Source: Leifsonia sp. ZF2019
GTDB taxonomy: Bacteria; Actinomycetota; Actinomycetes; Actinomycetales; Microbacteriaceae
Direction of reading: 5' to 3'
DNA: 64,000 nucleotides
NCBI RefSeq assembly: GCF_019924635.1
Contig: NZ_CP065037.1
Location: forward strand, 2,666,001-2,730,000
The notes under the pieces were generated by a model, which did no database searches, had not been told where the DNA came from, and saw nothing but the letters and a program-made list of their open reading frames with translations. This document shows, piece by piece, positions 34,189-43,221 of this stretch (its first letter is position 1; each line of letters opens with the position of its first letter). A program made the position numbers and the translations under genes.

Positions 34189-35751
34189 GTGGCACGTGTG
34201 GTCGTCGTCGGCAGCGGGATCGCCGGCCTGGTCGCGGCGCTCGATGCGGCGCACGACCACGAGGTCGTGCTGGTCACCAAGGCCGTGCTCGCCGAAAGCA
34301 ACACCCGGTACGCCCAGGGCGGGATCGCCGCCGCGCTCTTCCCGGACGACAGCTCGGCCGCGCACGCGGCCGACACGCTGCGCGCCGGCGCCGGCCTCGC
34401 CGTGCTCGAAGCCGTGGACGCGCTCTGCGCGGACGCCCCGCAGCGCATCCGCGAGCTGATCGACCTCGGTGTTCGGTTCGATCGCGACGGCGACGGACTC
34501 GCCCGCGGCCTGGAGGCGGCGCACTCCCGTGCGCGAGTGCTGCACGCGGGGGGCGACGCCACGGGCGCCGAGATCGAGCGGGCGCTCGTCGCCGCTGTGC
34601 GCTCCTCCGCCGCACGGATCGTCGAGCAGGCCTTCCTGCTCGATGTCGTGATGCGTGACGGCGCAGCGGCGGGGGTTCTGGTGCGCCGAGCCGACGGCGC
34701 CGTGCAGGAGGTGGCGGCGGACGCCGTCGTCCTCGCGACGGGCGGCCTCGGACAGCTGTATGCCCACACGACCAACCCCGCCGTCGCCACCGGCGACGGC
34801 GTCGCGGCCGCCTGGCGGGCGGGAGCGGCCATCGCCGACCTGGAGTTCGTGCAGTTCCACCCCACCGCACTGGCTGTGCCCGGGTCGTTCCTGGTGTCGG
34901 AGGCCGTGCGCGGCGAGGGCGCCGTGCTGCGCAACGCGCGCGGCGAGCGGTTCATGCTCGACGTGCATCCCGACGCCGAGCTGGCCCCGCGCGACGTGGT
35001 CGCCCGCGGGATCGCGGTCGAGATGGCCGCACAGGGCGGCGCTCCTGTGGTGCTGGACGCGACCGCGCTCGGCGCCGCGTTCCTCGCACGCCGCTTCCCC
35101 ACGATCGACGCCGCGTGCCGGGCGGCCGGGATGGACTGGGCGCGCGAACCGGTGCCGGTCACCCCGGCCGCGCACTACGCCATGGGCGGCGTCGCCACCG
35201 ACACCAGCGGCCGCACCACCGTTCCCGGTCTCTTCGCCGTCGGCGAGGTCGCGTGCACCGGCACGCACGGAGCGAACAGGCTCGCGTCGAATTCGCTGCT
35301 CGAGGGGCTGGTCTTCGCGCACCGCGCAGCCCGTGCGATCGGGCGACCGTGGGAGGCCGCCCCGGAGTGGATCGCGGAGGCGTCCGTCGCGACGGCACCG
35401 TCGTCCTCGCCCCACCCCGACGGCACAGCCGAAGACCAGCATGCCGTTCCGGGCATGCGGTTCGAGCGCGCGCGGCTCCAGCGTCTGATGTGGGACGCCG
35501 CCGGCGTCCACCGCGACCGCGCCGGGCTCACGAAGGCCGCCGCGGAGCTCGCCGCCACCGCCGATCCCGAACCCGGCGAGGACCGCGACCTGCTGCAGGT
35601 CGGGCGTCTCGTCGTCGCCGCCGCCCTCGCCCGCGAGGAGTCGCGCGGCGCCCACTTCCGCTCCGACTTCCCCGCCCCCGCCGACCCTCCCGCGCGGCAC
35701 ACGGTGCTCCTGCCCGTCGCGCACGTGCAGAAAGCCGCCCTCGCATGCTGA
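34189..35751 (+). CDS. nadB: L-aspartate oxidase
   Basis: 520 aa flavoprotein converting aspartate to iminoaspartate for NadA. FAD-binding VVVVGSGIAGLVAALDAAHD opens the chain; NTRYAQGGIAAALF, FVQFHPTAL and GANRLASNSLLEGLVFAHRA are NadB/fumarate-reductase-type motifs. GTG start at 34189; the end overlaps nadC by seven bases. Confidence 0.95.
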   Translation: MARVVVVGSGIAGLVAALDAAHDHEVVLVTKAVLAESNTRYAQGGIAAALFPDDSSAAHAADTLRAGAGLAVLEAVDALCADAPQRIRELIDLGVRFDRDGDGLARGLEAAHSRARVLHAGGDATGAEIERALVAAVRSSAARIVEQAFLLDVVMRDGAAAGVLVRRADGAVQEVAADAVVLATGGLGQLYAHTTNPAVATGDGVAAAWRAGAAIADLEFVQFHPTALAVPGSFLVSEAVRGEGAVLRNARGERFMLDVHPDAELAPRDVVARGIAVEMAAQGGAPVVLDATALGAAFLARRFPTIDAACRAAGMDWAREPVPVTPAAHYAMGGVATDTSGRTTVPGLFAVGEVACTGTHGANRLASNSLLEGLVFAHRAARAIGRPWEAAPEWIAEASVATAPSSSPHPDGTAEDQHAVPGMRFERARLQRLMWDAAGVHRDRAGLTKAAAELAATADPEPGEDRDLLQVGRLVVAAALAREESRGAHFRSDFPAPADPPARHTVLLPVAHVQKAALAC

Positions 35752-36605
35752 CCCGCCAGATCATCGAGACCGCCGTCCGGGCCGCCCTCGTGGAGGACGC
35801 ACCCTGGGGCGACCTCACCAGCCAGCTCCTCATTCCCGAGACGGCATACGCGACCGCCCGGCTCGTCGCGCGCGAGCCGGGGACCTTCGCCGGCGGCGAG
35901 GTCTTCGCCGCCGCGATGACGCTCACGGACCCAGCGGTCGAGGTGATCCTGGAACGTGCAGACGGGGAGGAGTTCGCGGCGGGCGACGTGCTCGCGACGG
36001 TGAGCGGACCCGCCCGCTCCGTGCTCCAGGGCGAGCGGGTCGCCCTGAACTTCGTGCAGCGGATGAGCGGCATCGCCACCCTCACCGCCGCATTCGTCGC
36101 CGAGGTCGCCGGGACGTCCGCGCGGGTGGTCGACACGCGCAAGACCACCCCCGGACTGCGTGCCTTCGAGCGCCACGCCGTGCGCGCCGGCGGCGGCCAC
36201 AACCACCGCTACTCGCTCTCCGACGCCGTCATGGCCAAGGACAACCACCTCGCGGTGCTGACGGCGCAGTCCGGCCTCAGCGTCACCGACGCCTTGCTCG
36301 CGGTGCGGGCGCAGCTCTCGCACACGACGCACCTGGAGGTCGAGGTCGACCGCATCGATCAGATCGAGGCGGTGCTGGCCGCCGGGGTCGACACGATCAT
36401 GCTCGACAACTTCACGGTCGACGAGCTGCGCGAGGGCGTCGCCCTGGTCGGCGGACGCGCGATCGTCGAGGCCAGCGGCAACGTGAGCCTCGCGACCGTG
36501 CGCTCCATCGCCGAGACCGGGGTCGACGTGATCTCGTCGGGCGCGCTGACGCACAGCGTGCGCTCGCTCGACCTAGGCCTGGACGTGGTGGTCGAGTCGC
36601 CGTGA
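35745..36605 (+). CDS. nadC: Nicotinate-nucleotide pyrophosphorylase (quinolinate phosphoribosyltransferase)
   Basis: 286 aa, standard length. It converts quinolinate and PRPP to nicotinate mononucleotide. Motifs are EDAPWGDLTSQLL, LNFVQRMSGIATLT, DTRKTTPGLRAFERHAVRAG and the substrate loop HNHRYSLSDAVMAKDNHL. The ATG at 35745 lies inside the end of nadB and its stop overlaps the next GTG, so translation is likely coupled. Confidence 0.96.
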   Translation: MLTRQIIETAVRAALVEDAPWGDLTSQLLIPETAYATARLVAREPGTFAGGEVFAAAMTLTDPAVEVILERADGEEFAAGDVLATVSGPARSVLQGERVALNFVQRMSGIATLTAAFVAEVAGTSARVVDTRKTTPGLRAFERHAVRAGGGHNHRYSLSDAVMAKDNHLAVLTAQSGLSVTDALLAVRAQLSHTTHLEVEVDRIDQIEAVLAAGVDTIMLDNFTVDELREGVALVGGRAIVEASGNVSLATVRSIAETGVDVISSGALTHSVRSLDLGLDVVVESP

Positions 36606-37753
36606 CCGGCGGGCTGTACCTCGACGCGGCCGCGACGTCCGCGGTTCGCCGCGAGGTGCTGGAGGCGATGTGGCCGTACCTGACCGGCAACTTCGGCAAC
36701 CCGTCCAGTCATCACACCGTCGGAGAGTCCGCCGCGCGCGCCCTCGCCGACGCGCGCGCCACCGTCGCGACGTGGCTCGGGTGCCGCGCGTCCGAGGTCG
36801 TCTTCACCTCCGGCGGCACGGAGGCGGACAATCTGGCCGTCAAGGGGATCGCCCTCGCGTCCCCGCGCGGACGCCACATCGTCACGACGCCGATCGAGCA
36901 CGAGGCGGTGCTGGAGTCGGTCGACCAACTGGTTCGGCTGCACGGCTTCGAGGCGACGATGGTGCCCGTCGGCGCGGACGGCCTCGTCGACCCCGCGGCC
37001 TTCGCCGCGGCGCTGCGTCCGGACACGACCCTCGCGAGCGTCATGCTCGCGAACAACGAGGTCGGAACGGTGCAGCCGATCGCCGAGCTCGCCGCGCTCG
37101 CGCACGAGCACCGCATCCCCTTCCACACCGACGCGGTGCAGGCGGCGGGCTGGCTGCCGCTGGACGTCCGGGAGCTCGGGGTCGACGCGCTGAGCGTCTC
37201 TGGCCACAAGATCGGCGCGCCCAAGGGCATCGGCGCACTGTTCGTGCGCGGCCGCATCCCGCTGGAGCCGGTGCTGCACGGCGGAGGCCAGGAGCGCGGG
37301 CGCCGCTCGGGGACGGAGAACGTCGCGGGCGCGGTCGGCCTCGCCGCCGCGGCACGGCTGGCGGTGGAGGGTCGCGCGGCGAACGCCGCCGCCGCGACGA
37401 GCGCACGGGACGCCTTCATCGCGGCCGTGCTGACCGCCGCGCCCGATGCACAGCTCACGGGGCATCCGGCCCGGCGCCTCCCGGGCACGGCGTCGTTCGT
37501 CTTCCCCGGCACCAACGGGGAGGCCGTACTGCTCGAACTCGAACGGCACGGGATCGTCTCCTCGAGCGGGTCCGCCTGCGCCGCCGGAAGCGAGGACGCC
37601 TCGCACGTGCTCCTCGCCCTCGGATATCCCGAGGACCTCGCGCGCACCGCGGTCCGCTTCTCGTGGGGGCCGGAGGTCGGGGCGGCAGAGCTCGCCGCGG
37701 TCGCGCCCGCCGTCGGCGACGCGGTGCGTGCCGTGCGCGGACTGGGCCGCTGA
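36602..37753 (+). CDS. Cysteine desulfurase (IscS/NifS-like, probably NadS role)
   Basis: 383 aa class V PLP enzyme releasing sulfur from cysteine. The PLP lysine is in VSGHKIGAPKGIGALFV and the catalytic cysteine in SSGSACAAGSEDASHVL. It overlaps nadC by GTGA and is the last gene of the nad operon. A desulfurase in this place (NadS) is known to support Fe-S cluster assembly of NadA; that specific role is inferred from position. Confidence 0.9.
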   Translation: MTGGLYLDAAATSAVRREVLEAMWPYLTGNFGNPSSHHTVGESAARALADARATVATWLGCRASEVVFTSGGTEADNLAVKGIALASPRGRHIVTTPIEHEAVLESVDQLVRLHGFEATMVPVGADGLVDPAAFAAALRPDTTLASVMLANNEVGTVQPIAELAALAHEHRIPFHTDAVQAAGWLPLDVRELGVDALSVSGHKIGAPKGIGALFVRGRIPLEPVLHGGGQERGRRSGTENVAGAVGLAAAARLAVEGRAANAAAATSARDAFIAAVLTAAPDAQLTGHPARRLPGTASFVFPGTNGEAVLLELERHGIVSSSGSACAAGSEDASHVLLALGYPEDLARTAVRFSWGPEVGAAELAAVAPAVGDAVRAVRGLGR

Positions 37754-37773
37754 CCGGAGCCCGTTCTATTCCC

Positions 37774-37819
37774 GGTTTCGCGGTCAGTGAACGGCGGGAT
37801 CGTTTACCCGCGCGAAACC
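37774..37819. repeat. Inverted repeat upstream of DHA2 transporter
   Basis: GGTTTCGCG (37774-37782) and CGCGAAACC (37811-37819) are exact complements 28 nt apart, with an inner imperfect GTGAAC/GTTTAC pair. It lies between the desulfurase stop and the transporter start, so it may be a terminator or an operator. Confidence 0.5.
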
Positions 37820-37852
37820 CCGGATGTCCGCGGTCACGGATACTGTTGACCG

Positions 37853-39385
37853 GTGACTGAGCAGACCTCACCTGTGCCCGACGCCCTCGCCGAGCCCGCC
37901 GCGCCCGCGGTGACCGAGCCGGTGGTGACGGCCGCCGCCGCGGAGGCCGCCGCCGACCCGCGGGTCGAGCGCCGCAACAACCGCGTGATCTGGCTGCTCC
38001 TCGCCGCGACGTTCGTCGTCATCCTCAACGAGACGATCATGACGGTCGCCATCCCGAAGCTGATGGACGACCTCAAGATCGACGCCCTGGCCGCGCAGTG
38101 GCTGTCCACCGCGTTCATGCTGACGATGGCGATCGTGATCCCGATCACCGGGTTCCTGCTGCAGCGGTTCACGACCCGCGCGATGTTCATCACGGCGATG
38201 TCCCTCTTCTCGCTGGGCACCCTGACCGCGGCGCTGGCCCCGGGCTTCGCGGTGCTGGTCGGCGCGCGCGTCATCCAGGCGTCCGGCACGGCGATGATGC
38301 TCCCGCTCCTGATGACGACACTGATGACGCTCGTACCCCCGGCGAAGCGTGGCCGCACGATGGGCAACGTCTCCATCGTCATCTCGGTCGCGCCCGCCAT
38401 CGGCCCGACCATCTCGGGGTTCATCCTCAACTACCTGGCCTGGCGCTGGATCTTCCTCATCGTGCTGCCGATCGCGCTGGTCATGCTGCTCATCGGGATG
38501 CGCTTCGTCGAGAACGTCACCGAGACGCAGAAGGTCCGCATCGACGTGCTGTCGGTCGTGCTCTCCGCGCTCGGTTTCGGCGGTCTCGTCTACGGTCTCA
38601 GCCTGTCGGGCGAGTCGGGCGGCACGTCGGCCGGCCCGGCGCTCTGGATCTCGCTCGCGGTCGGCGTGGCCGGCCTGGCCGCGTTCATCCTGCGCCAGCT
38701 GATCCTGCAGCGCAGCGACCGGGCGCTGCTCGACCTCCGCACCTTCCGCTCCCCCGTGTTCACGGTATCGATCGTCCTGATGACGATCAGCACCGCGGCG
38801 ATGTTCGGCGTGATCATCGTGCTGCCGCTCTACCTGCAGCACGTGCTCCACCTCGACACGCTGTCCACGGGTCTGCTCCTCCTCCCCGGCGGGCTGGTGA
38901 TGGGCCTCGCGGCACCGTTCGTCGGCCGCCTCTACGACCGGTTCGGCCCGCGCGTCCTCGTCGTGCCCGGCTCGATCCTGGTCAGCCTCGCGCTGTGGTC
39001 GCTGACGTTGGTGGGCGAGCACACCCCGGTGCCGATGGTCCTCGCCGCGCACGTCGTGATGAGCCTGGGCCTGGCCCTCATGTTCACCCCGCTGTTCACG
39101 GCGGGACTGGGCGCCGTGCCACCGCACCTGTACTCGCACGGCAGCGCGATCGTCGGCACCGTGCAGCAGGTCGGCGGCGCCGCCGGCACGGCCCTGCTGG
39201 TCGCGGTGCTGTCCGCCCAGACCGCCGCGCTCTCGGCGGGCGGGGCCTCCCTGGACGCCGCCACCGCCGGTGGAATCAAGCTGGCGTTCGTGGCCGCGGC
39301 GATCATCTCGCTGTTCGCGATCGTCGGCTCCTTCTTCATCAGCAAACCGGCCGACGCGCTGCCCGAGGGCACGTTCGCGCACTGA
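37853..39385 (+). CDS. MFS transporter, DHA2 (EmrB/QacA) family
   Basis: 510 aa with a roughly 40-residue cytoplasmic Ala/Pro/Glu-rich N-terminus and about 14 helices. DHA2 features are ETIMTVAIPKLMDDLKID, AAQWLSTAFMLTMAIVIPIT in helix 2, and VGTVQQVGGAAGTALLVAVL in the C-terminal half. Relatives export drugs and other lipophilic cations by proton antiport; the substrate is unknown. GTG start at 37853. No dedicated regulator is adjacent. A 19-bp perfect hairpin follows the stop. Confidence 0.9.
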   Translation: MTEQTSPVPDALAEPAAPAVTEPVVTAAAAEAAADPRVERRNNRVIWLLLAATFVVILNETIMTVAIPKLMDDLKIDALAAQWLSTAFMLTMAIVIPITGFLLQRFTTRAMFITAMSLFSLGTLTAALAPGFAVLVGARVIQASGTAMMLPLLMTTLMTLVPPAKRGRTMGNVSIVISVAPAIGPTISGFILNYLAWRWIFLIVLPIALVMLLIGMRFVENVTETQKVRIDVLSVVLSALGFGGLVYGLSLSGESGGTSAGPALWISLAVGVAGLAAFILRQLILQRSDRALLDLRTFRSPVFTVSIVLMTISTAAMFGVIIVLPLYLQHVLHLDTLSTGLLLLPGGLVMGLAAPFVGRLYDRFGPRVLVVPGSILVSLALWSLTLVGEHTPVPMVLAAHVVMSLGLALMFTPLFTAGLGAVPPHLYSHGSAIVGTVQQVGGAAGTALLVAVLSAQTAALSAGGASLDAATAGGIKLAFVAAAIISLFAIVGSFFISKPADALPEGTFAH

Positions 39386-39392
39386 CCCGTAT

Positions 39393-39449
39393 CGAGGTTC
39401 ACGTCGTGGCCGCTATTCCGGCCGAATGAGGGCCACGACGTGAACCTCG
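39393..39449. terminator. Long hairpin after DHA2 transporter gene
   Basis: A perfect 19-bp stem: CGAGGTTCACGTCGTGGCC at 39393-39411 and its complement at 39431-39449. The 19-nt loop contains ATTCCGGCCGAAT. No U-tract follows. It resembles the other long intergenic hairpins of this window. Confidence 0.75.
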
Positions 39450-39516
39450 GGACCCGTAGCCAGACGGGACGCCGGGTGGCATCATGGGCGGGTCGGGGCG
39501 TCACGAGGAGGCAGCC

Positions 39517-40086
39517 GTGTCCATCATCCAGACCACCGAACCGGGCGAGGCGACAGGTGATGTCGCCGAGATCTACGCCGACGACGAGCGCACCATCGGC
39601 TACGTCCCCGAGCACACGCGGGTCATGGCCGTCAACCCCGAGGCGTACCGGGCCTGGGAGCAGCTGATCCGCGCGATCGCCTCCCCACTCGGGCTGCGCC
39701 GCTATGAGCTGGTCACACTGGCCGCCGCACAGGGCGGCCATTCCGCGCACTGCCGGCTCGCCCACGGCAACCGGATGCGGACCCTCATCGACGAGGAGCA
39801 GCTCGAAGCCATCGCGAGGGACTACCGCCACGCCGATCTGAGCGCCGCCGAGGTCGCGATGATGGAGCACGCCGAGCGCATCAGCACCGACGCGCCGGAC
39901 ATGACGGAGGCGGACGCACAGCGACTCCGGGAGGTCGGATTCACCGACCGGGAGATCGTGGACATCACGCTCGCCGCCGCCGCTCGCAACTACTTCAGCC
40001 GGGCGATCCAAGCGCTCGGGGTCGCGGTGGATGTCCCTCCCGGCCTGAGCGATCGGCTGCGCGGCGCCCTGCTGGCACCGCTCTGA
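39517..40086 (+). CDS. Peroxidase-related / carboxymuconolactone decarboxylase-like protein
   Basis: 189 aa all-helical AhpD/CMD-like protein (YVPEHTRVMAVNPEAYRAWE; REIVDITLAAAARNYFSRAI). The usual redox CxxC-type motif is changed to HSAHCRLAH: the second Cys and the His are kept but the first Cys is Ser. Peroxidase or thiol-relay activity by the standard two-Cys mechanism is therefore doubtful. GTG 39517 was chosen for the GAGGAGG site just upstream. It is convergent with the malate synthase gene. Confidence 0.8.
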   Translation: MSIIQTTEPGEATGDVAEIYADDERTIGYVPEHTRVMAVNPEAYRAWEQLIRAIASPLGLRRYELVTLAAAQGGHSAHCRLAHGNRMRTLIDEEQLEAIARDYRHADLSAAEVAMMEHAERISTDAPDMTEADAQRLREVGFTDREIVDITLAAAARNYFSRAIQALGVAVDVPPGLSDRLRGALLAPL

Positions 40087-40105
40087 CGGCGGCACCAGCA
40101 GGGCG
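40065..40105. terminator. Bidirectional hairpin between convergent genes
   Basis: CGCCCTGCTGG (40065-40075) pairs perfectly with CCAGCAGGGCG (40095-40105). It spans the stop codon of the peroxidase-related gene; malate synthase ends on the other strand at 40112. Confidence 0.65.
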
Positions 40106-40111
40106 GCGGCC

Positions 40112-41746
40112 TCAGCCCGCCAGCGCGAGCCGCGCGGGCTCCGGCGTGTCCACGAGGTGACGGGCGTAGGCCGGGATGGTCAGGAACGTCGGGAACTCCT
40201 CGCCGAGGGAGACCTCCCGCAGGATGTCCGCGGCCTCGGTGTAGTGGTCGTCGCCGTCGGCCGAACGCAGCCGGGCCACCTCCTCGTCGAGGATCCCCTG
40301 GACGAGAGCCCGGTCGACGGGGGTGCCTTCCGCTGTCGTGACCCGGTTGTCGATCCACTGGCGCAGGAGGGAGCGGGAGATCTCGGCGGTGGCGGCGTCC
40401 TCCATGAGCCCGTCGATGGCGACGGCGCCGGTGCCGCCCAGCCACGCCGCGATGTAGCGGAGGGCGACCGAGACGTTGGAGCGCACCCCGGCGTCGGTGA
40501 CCGTACTGTCGGCGGTGGTCACGTCGAGCAGGTCCGCAGCACTGACCGACACCTCCCGGCACAGCCGGGAGACCTGGTTGGGCCGCTCCCCCAGCACCGC
40601 GTCGAACTCGGCGAGCGCGGTGGGGATGAGGTCGGGGTGGGCGACCCAGGTGCCGTCGAAGCCGTCGCCGGCCTCGCGGCGCTTGTCCTCGGCGACCTTG
40701 GCGAGCGCCCGCTCGGTGGCCTCCGGATCGCGGCGATTCGGGATGAAGGCGCTCATGCCGCCGATGGCGTGCGCGCCCCGCTTGTGGCAGGTCGCGACGA
40801 GCAGTTCGGTGTAGGCGCGCATGAAGGGGACGGTCATCGTGATCCGGTCCCGGTCGCCGAACGCGAAGCGACGGCCACGGCCGAGGAAGGTCTTGATGAT
40901 CGAGAAGATGTAGTCCCAGCGTCCGGCGTTCAGCCCGGCGCAGTGGTCGCGCAGCTCGTAGAGGATCTCCTCCATCTCGAACGCGGCGGGGATCGTCTCG
41001 ATCAGCACGGTCGCACGGACCGTGCCGACGGGCATCCCGATGCGCTGCTGCGCGAAGACGAAGATGTCGTTCCACAGGCGGGCCTCGAGGTGCGACTCGA
41101 GCTTCGGCAGGTAGAAGTACGGCCCCCGGCCGCCGTCGACCAGGGCCTGGGCGTTGTGCCAGAAGTACAGACCGAAGTCGGTCAGCGCGGCGCTCGCGGG
41201 GGCGGTGCGCCCGGCGCGGTCGGTGAACGCGAGGTGCTTCTCGACCAGGTGCCAGCCGCGGGGGCGCATCACGATGGTCGGCGTGTGCTCGAGCGGGGTG
41301 GTGACGCGGTACTCCTTGCCGTCCGGGCTCGTGAACTCCAGCTCGCCGCGGACGGCGTCGCGCAGGGTGCGCTGGCCGCCGACGACGTTGCTCCAGGTCG
41401 GGCTCGTGGCGTCCTCCTGGTCGGCGAGCCAGACGCGGGCACCGGAGTTGAGGGCGTTGATCGCCATCTTCGGGTCGGTCGGGCCCGTGATCTCCACCCG
41501 GCGGTCGTCGAGGCCGGGCCCGGCTCCGGCGACGCGCCAGGTCGGGTCCTCGCGGATGGCGGCCGTCGCGCTCAGGAAGCGCGGGTCGCGCCCGTTGCCG
41601 GCCTCGCCGCGGTGCTGCTGGCGTTCGGCGAGCAGCTCCTGGCGACGGGCGGCGAACGCCTGGTGCAGGTGGTCGAGGAAGCCGAGGGCCTCCGGGGTCA
41701 GGATGTCGTCCGAGCCGGGAACGGTCGGACCGGTGATCTCGATCAT
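40112..41746 (-). CDS. aceB: Malate synthase A
   Basis: 544 aa type A malate synthase, condensing glyoxylate with acetyl-CoA. Motifs are LADQEDATSPTWSNV, MRPRGWHLVEKH, ETIPAAFEMEEILYELRDH and GLNAGRWDYIFSIIKTF. A strong AAGGAGA site precedes the ATG. It follows isocitrate lyase by 32 bp, so both glyoxylate-shunt enzymes are likely co-transcribed. Confidence 0.96.
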   Translation of the reverse strand: MIEITGPTVPGSDDILTPEALGFLDHLHQAFAARRQELLAERQQHRGEAGNGRDPRFLSATAAIREDPTWRVAGAGPGLDDRRVEITGPTDPKMAINALNSGARVWLADQEDATSPTWSNVVGGQRTLRDAVRGELEFTSPDGKEYRVTTPLEHTPTIVMRPRGWHLVEKHLAFTDRAGRTAPASAALTDFGLYFWHNAQALVDGGRGPYFYLPKLESHLEARLWNDIFVFAQQRIGMPVGTVRATVLIETIPAAFEMEEILYELRDHCAGLNAGRWDYIFSIIKTFLGRGRRFAFGDRDRITMTVPFMRAYTELLVATCHKRGAHAIGGMSAFIPNRRDPEATERALAKVAEDKRREAGDGFDGTWVAHPDLIPTALAEFDAVLGERPNQVSRLCREVSVSAADLLDVTTADSTVTDAGVRSNVSVALRYIAAWLGGTGAVAIDGLMEDAATAEISRSLLRQWIDNRVTTAEGTPVDRALVQGILDEEVARLRSADGDDHYTEAADILREVSLGEEFPTFLTIPAYARHLVDTPEPARLALAG

Positions 41747-41778
41747 GGTCGTGTCTCCTTGGTCAGTGCGCCAGCCGG

Positions 41779-43098
41779 TCAGAACTGGTGCTGTTCGGTG
41801 GATCCCACGAGGGCGAGGGTGGCGCTGTCGGGGTTGAGCGCGGTCGCGACGCGGTCGAAGTAGCCGGTGCCGACCTCCCGCTGGTGGCGGGTGGCGGTGT
41901 AGCCGTCGGCCTCGGAGGCGAACTCGGCCTCCTGCAGGTCGACGTAGGCGCTCATCTGCCGCGAGGCGTAGTCGCGGGCGAGCGTGTACATCGAGTGGTT
42001 GAGGGCGTGGAAGCCGGCCAGCGTGATGAACTGGAAGGCGTAGCCCATGGCCGCCAGCTCCCGCTGGAAGCGCGCGATGGTGTCGTCGTCGAGGTGCGAG
42101 CGCCAGTTGAAGGACGGCGAGCAGTTGTAGGCGAGTTTCTTGCCCGGGTACCGCGCGTGGATCGCTTCGGCGAAGCGACGGGCCAGCTCCAGGTCGGGCT
42201 CGGCCGACTCCACCCAGAGGAGGTCGGCGTACGGCGCGTACGCCAGCCCGCGCGAGATCACGGGGTCGATGCCGTTGGTCACCTCGTAGAACCCCTCGGC
42301 GGTGCGGGTGCCGGTCAGGAAGGGGCGGTCGCGCTCGTCGTGGTCGCTCGTCAGCAGCGTCGCGGCCAGCGAGTCCGTGCGGGCGATGACGATGGTCGGG
42401 ACTCCCGCGACGTCGGCGGCGAGCCGCGCGGCGTTGAGGGTGCGGATGTGCTGCCCGGTCGGGATGAGGACCTTGCCGCCCATGTGACCGCACTTCTTCT
42501 CGCTGGCGAGCTGGTCCTCCCAGTGCACGCCCGCCGCGCCGGCCTGGATCATCCCGTGCATGAGCTCGTATGCGTTGAGCGGGCCGCCGAAACCGGCCTC
42601 CGCGTCGGCGACGATCGGCGCCATCCAGTCGGACACGGCGCCGTCGACGCCCTCGACCTGGCCCGCCCGCAGCAGCGCGTTGTTGATGCGGCGCACGACG
42701 GCCGGGACGGAGTTGGCCGGGTACAGGCTCTGGTCGGGGTAGGTCTGGCCGGAGAGGTTCGCATCGGCCGCGACCTGCCAGCCGGAGAGGTAGATGGCCT
42801 CGAGCCCGGCGCGCACCTGTTGTACAGCCTGGTTGCCGGTGAGTGCGCCGAGGGCGGCGACCCACTGCGCGTCGGGACCGGCGCCGTCGCGCTGGATCAG
42901 CTCCCAGAGCCGCTCCGCGCCGCGACGGGCGAGCGTCTGCTCCTCACGGACGGGGCCGCGGAGCGCGACGACATCGGCGGCGGTGTAGTCGCGGCGGATG
43001 CCGGACCAGCGCGGGTCGGCGTCCCATTCCAGCTGGAGCGCGGCGGCGGTCTGCGTCGTGTCGCCGGGGCGGTGCTCGGGGTGGGCTGCGGTGCTCAT
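41779..43098 (-). CDS. aceA: Isocitrate lyase
   Basis: 439 aa, splitting isocitrate into glyoxylate and succinate. The catalytic motif KKCGHMGGK is at 201-209 (Cys203). [20 protein letters not shown] and [20 protein letters not shown] are also conserved. First gene of aceA-aceB, divergent from the RamB-like regulator, which matches acetate and fatty-acid control in other Actinobacteria. Confidence 0.96.
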   Translation of the reverse strand: MSTAAHPEHRPGDTTQTAAALQLEWDADPRWSGIRRDYTAADVVALRGPVREEQTLARRGAERLWELIQRDGAGPDAQWVAALGALTGNQAVQQVRAGLEAIYLSGWQVAADANLSGQTYPDQSLYPANSVPAVVRRINNALLRAGQVEGVDGAVSDWMAPIVADAEAGFGGPLNAYELMHGMIQAGAAGVHWEDQLASEKKCGHMGGKVLIPTGQHIRTLNAARLAADVAGVPTIVIARTDSLAATLLTSDHDERDRPFLTGTRTAEGFYEVTNGIDPVISRGLAYAPYADLLWVESAEPDLELARRFAEAIHARYPGKKLAYNCSPSFNWRSHLDDDTIARFQRELAAMGYAFQFITLAGFHALNHSMYTLARDYASRQMSAYVDLQEAEFASEADGYTATRHQREVGTGYFDRVATALNPDSATLALVGSTEQHQF

Positions 43099-43221
43099 CG
43101 TGACCTCCATCGGTCGGATCGGTTGAGACGATCCTGCGACCGTCGTCACCGGCCGCGACCGGATCCGTCGACAGAAATTCAGCGGTTCTTCTGTTTGCCA
43201 GAACTTCGCGACAGTGTCACC

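Noticed and set aside
39384..39458. Insertion sequence remnant
   Set aside because: There is no transposase fragment; the short flanking repeat alone is weak, so it is kept only as part of a finding.
41788..43221. Plus-strand open frame reaching into the RamB-like gene from 41788
   Set aside because: It is antisense to isocitrate lyase. Only the part after 43222 shows a protein family, so I shortened the gene.
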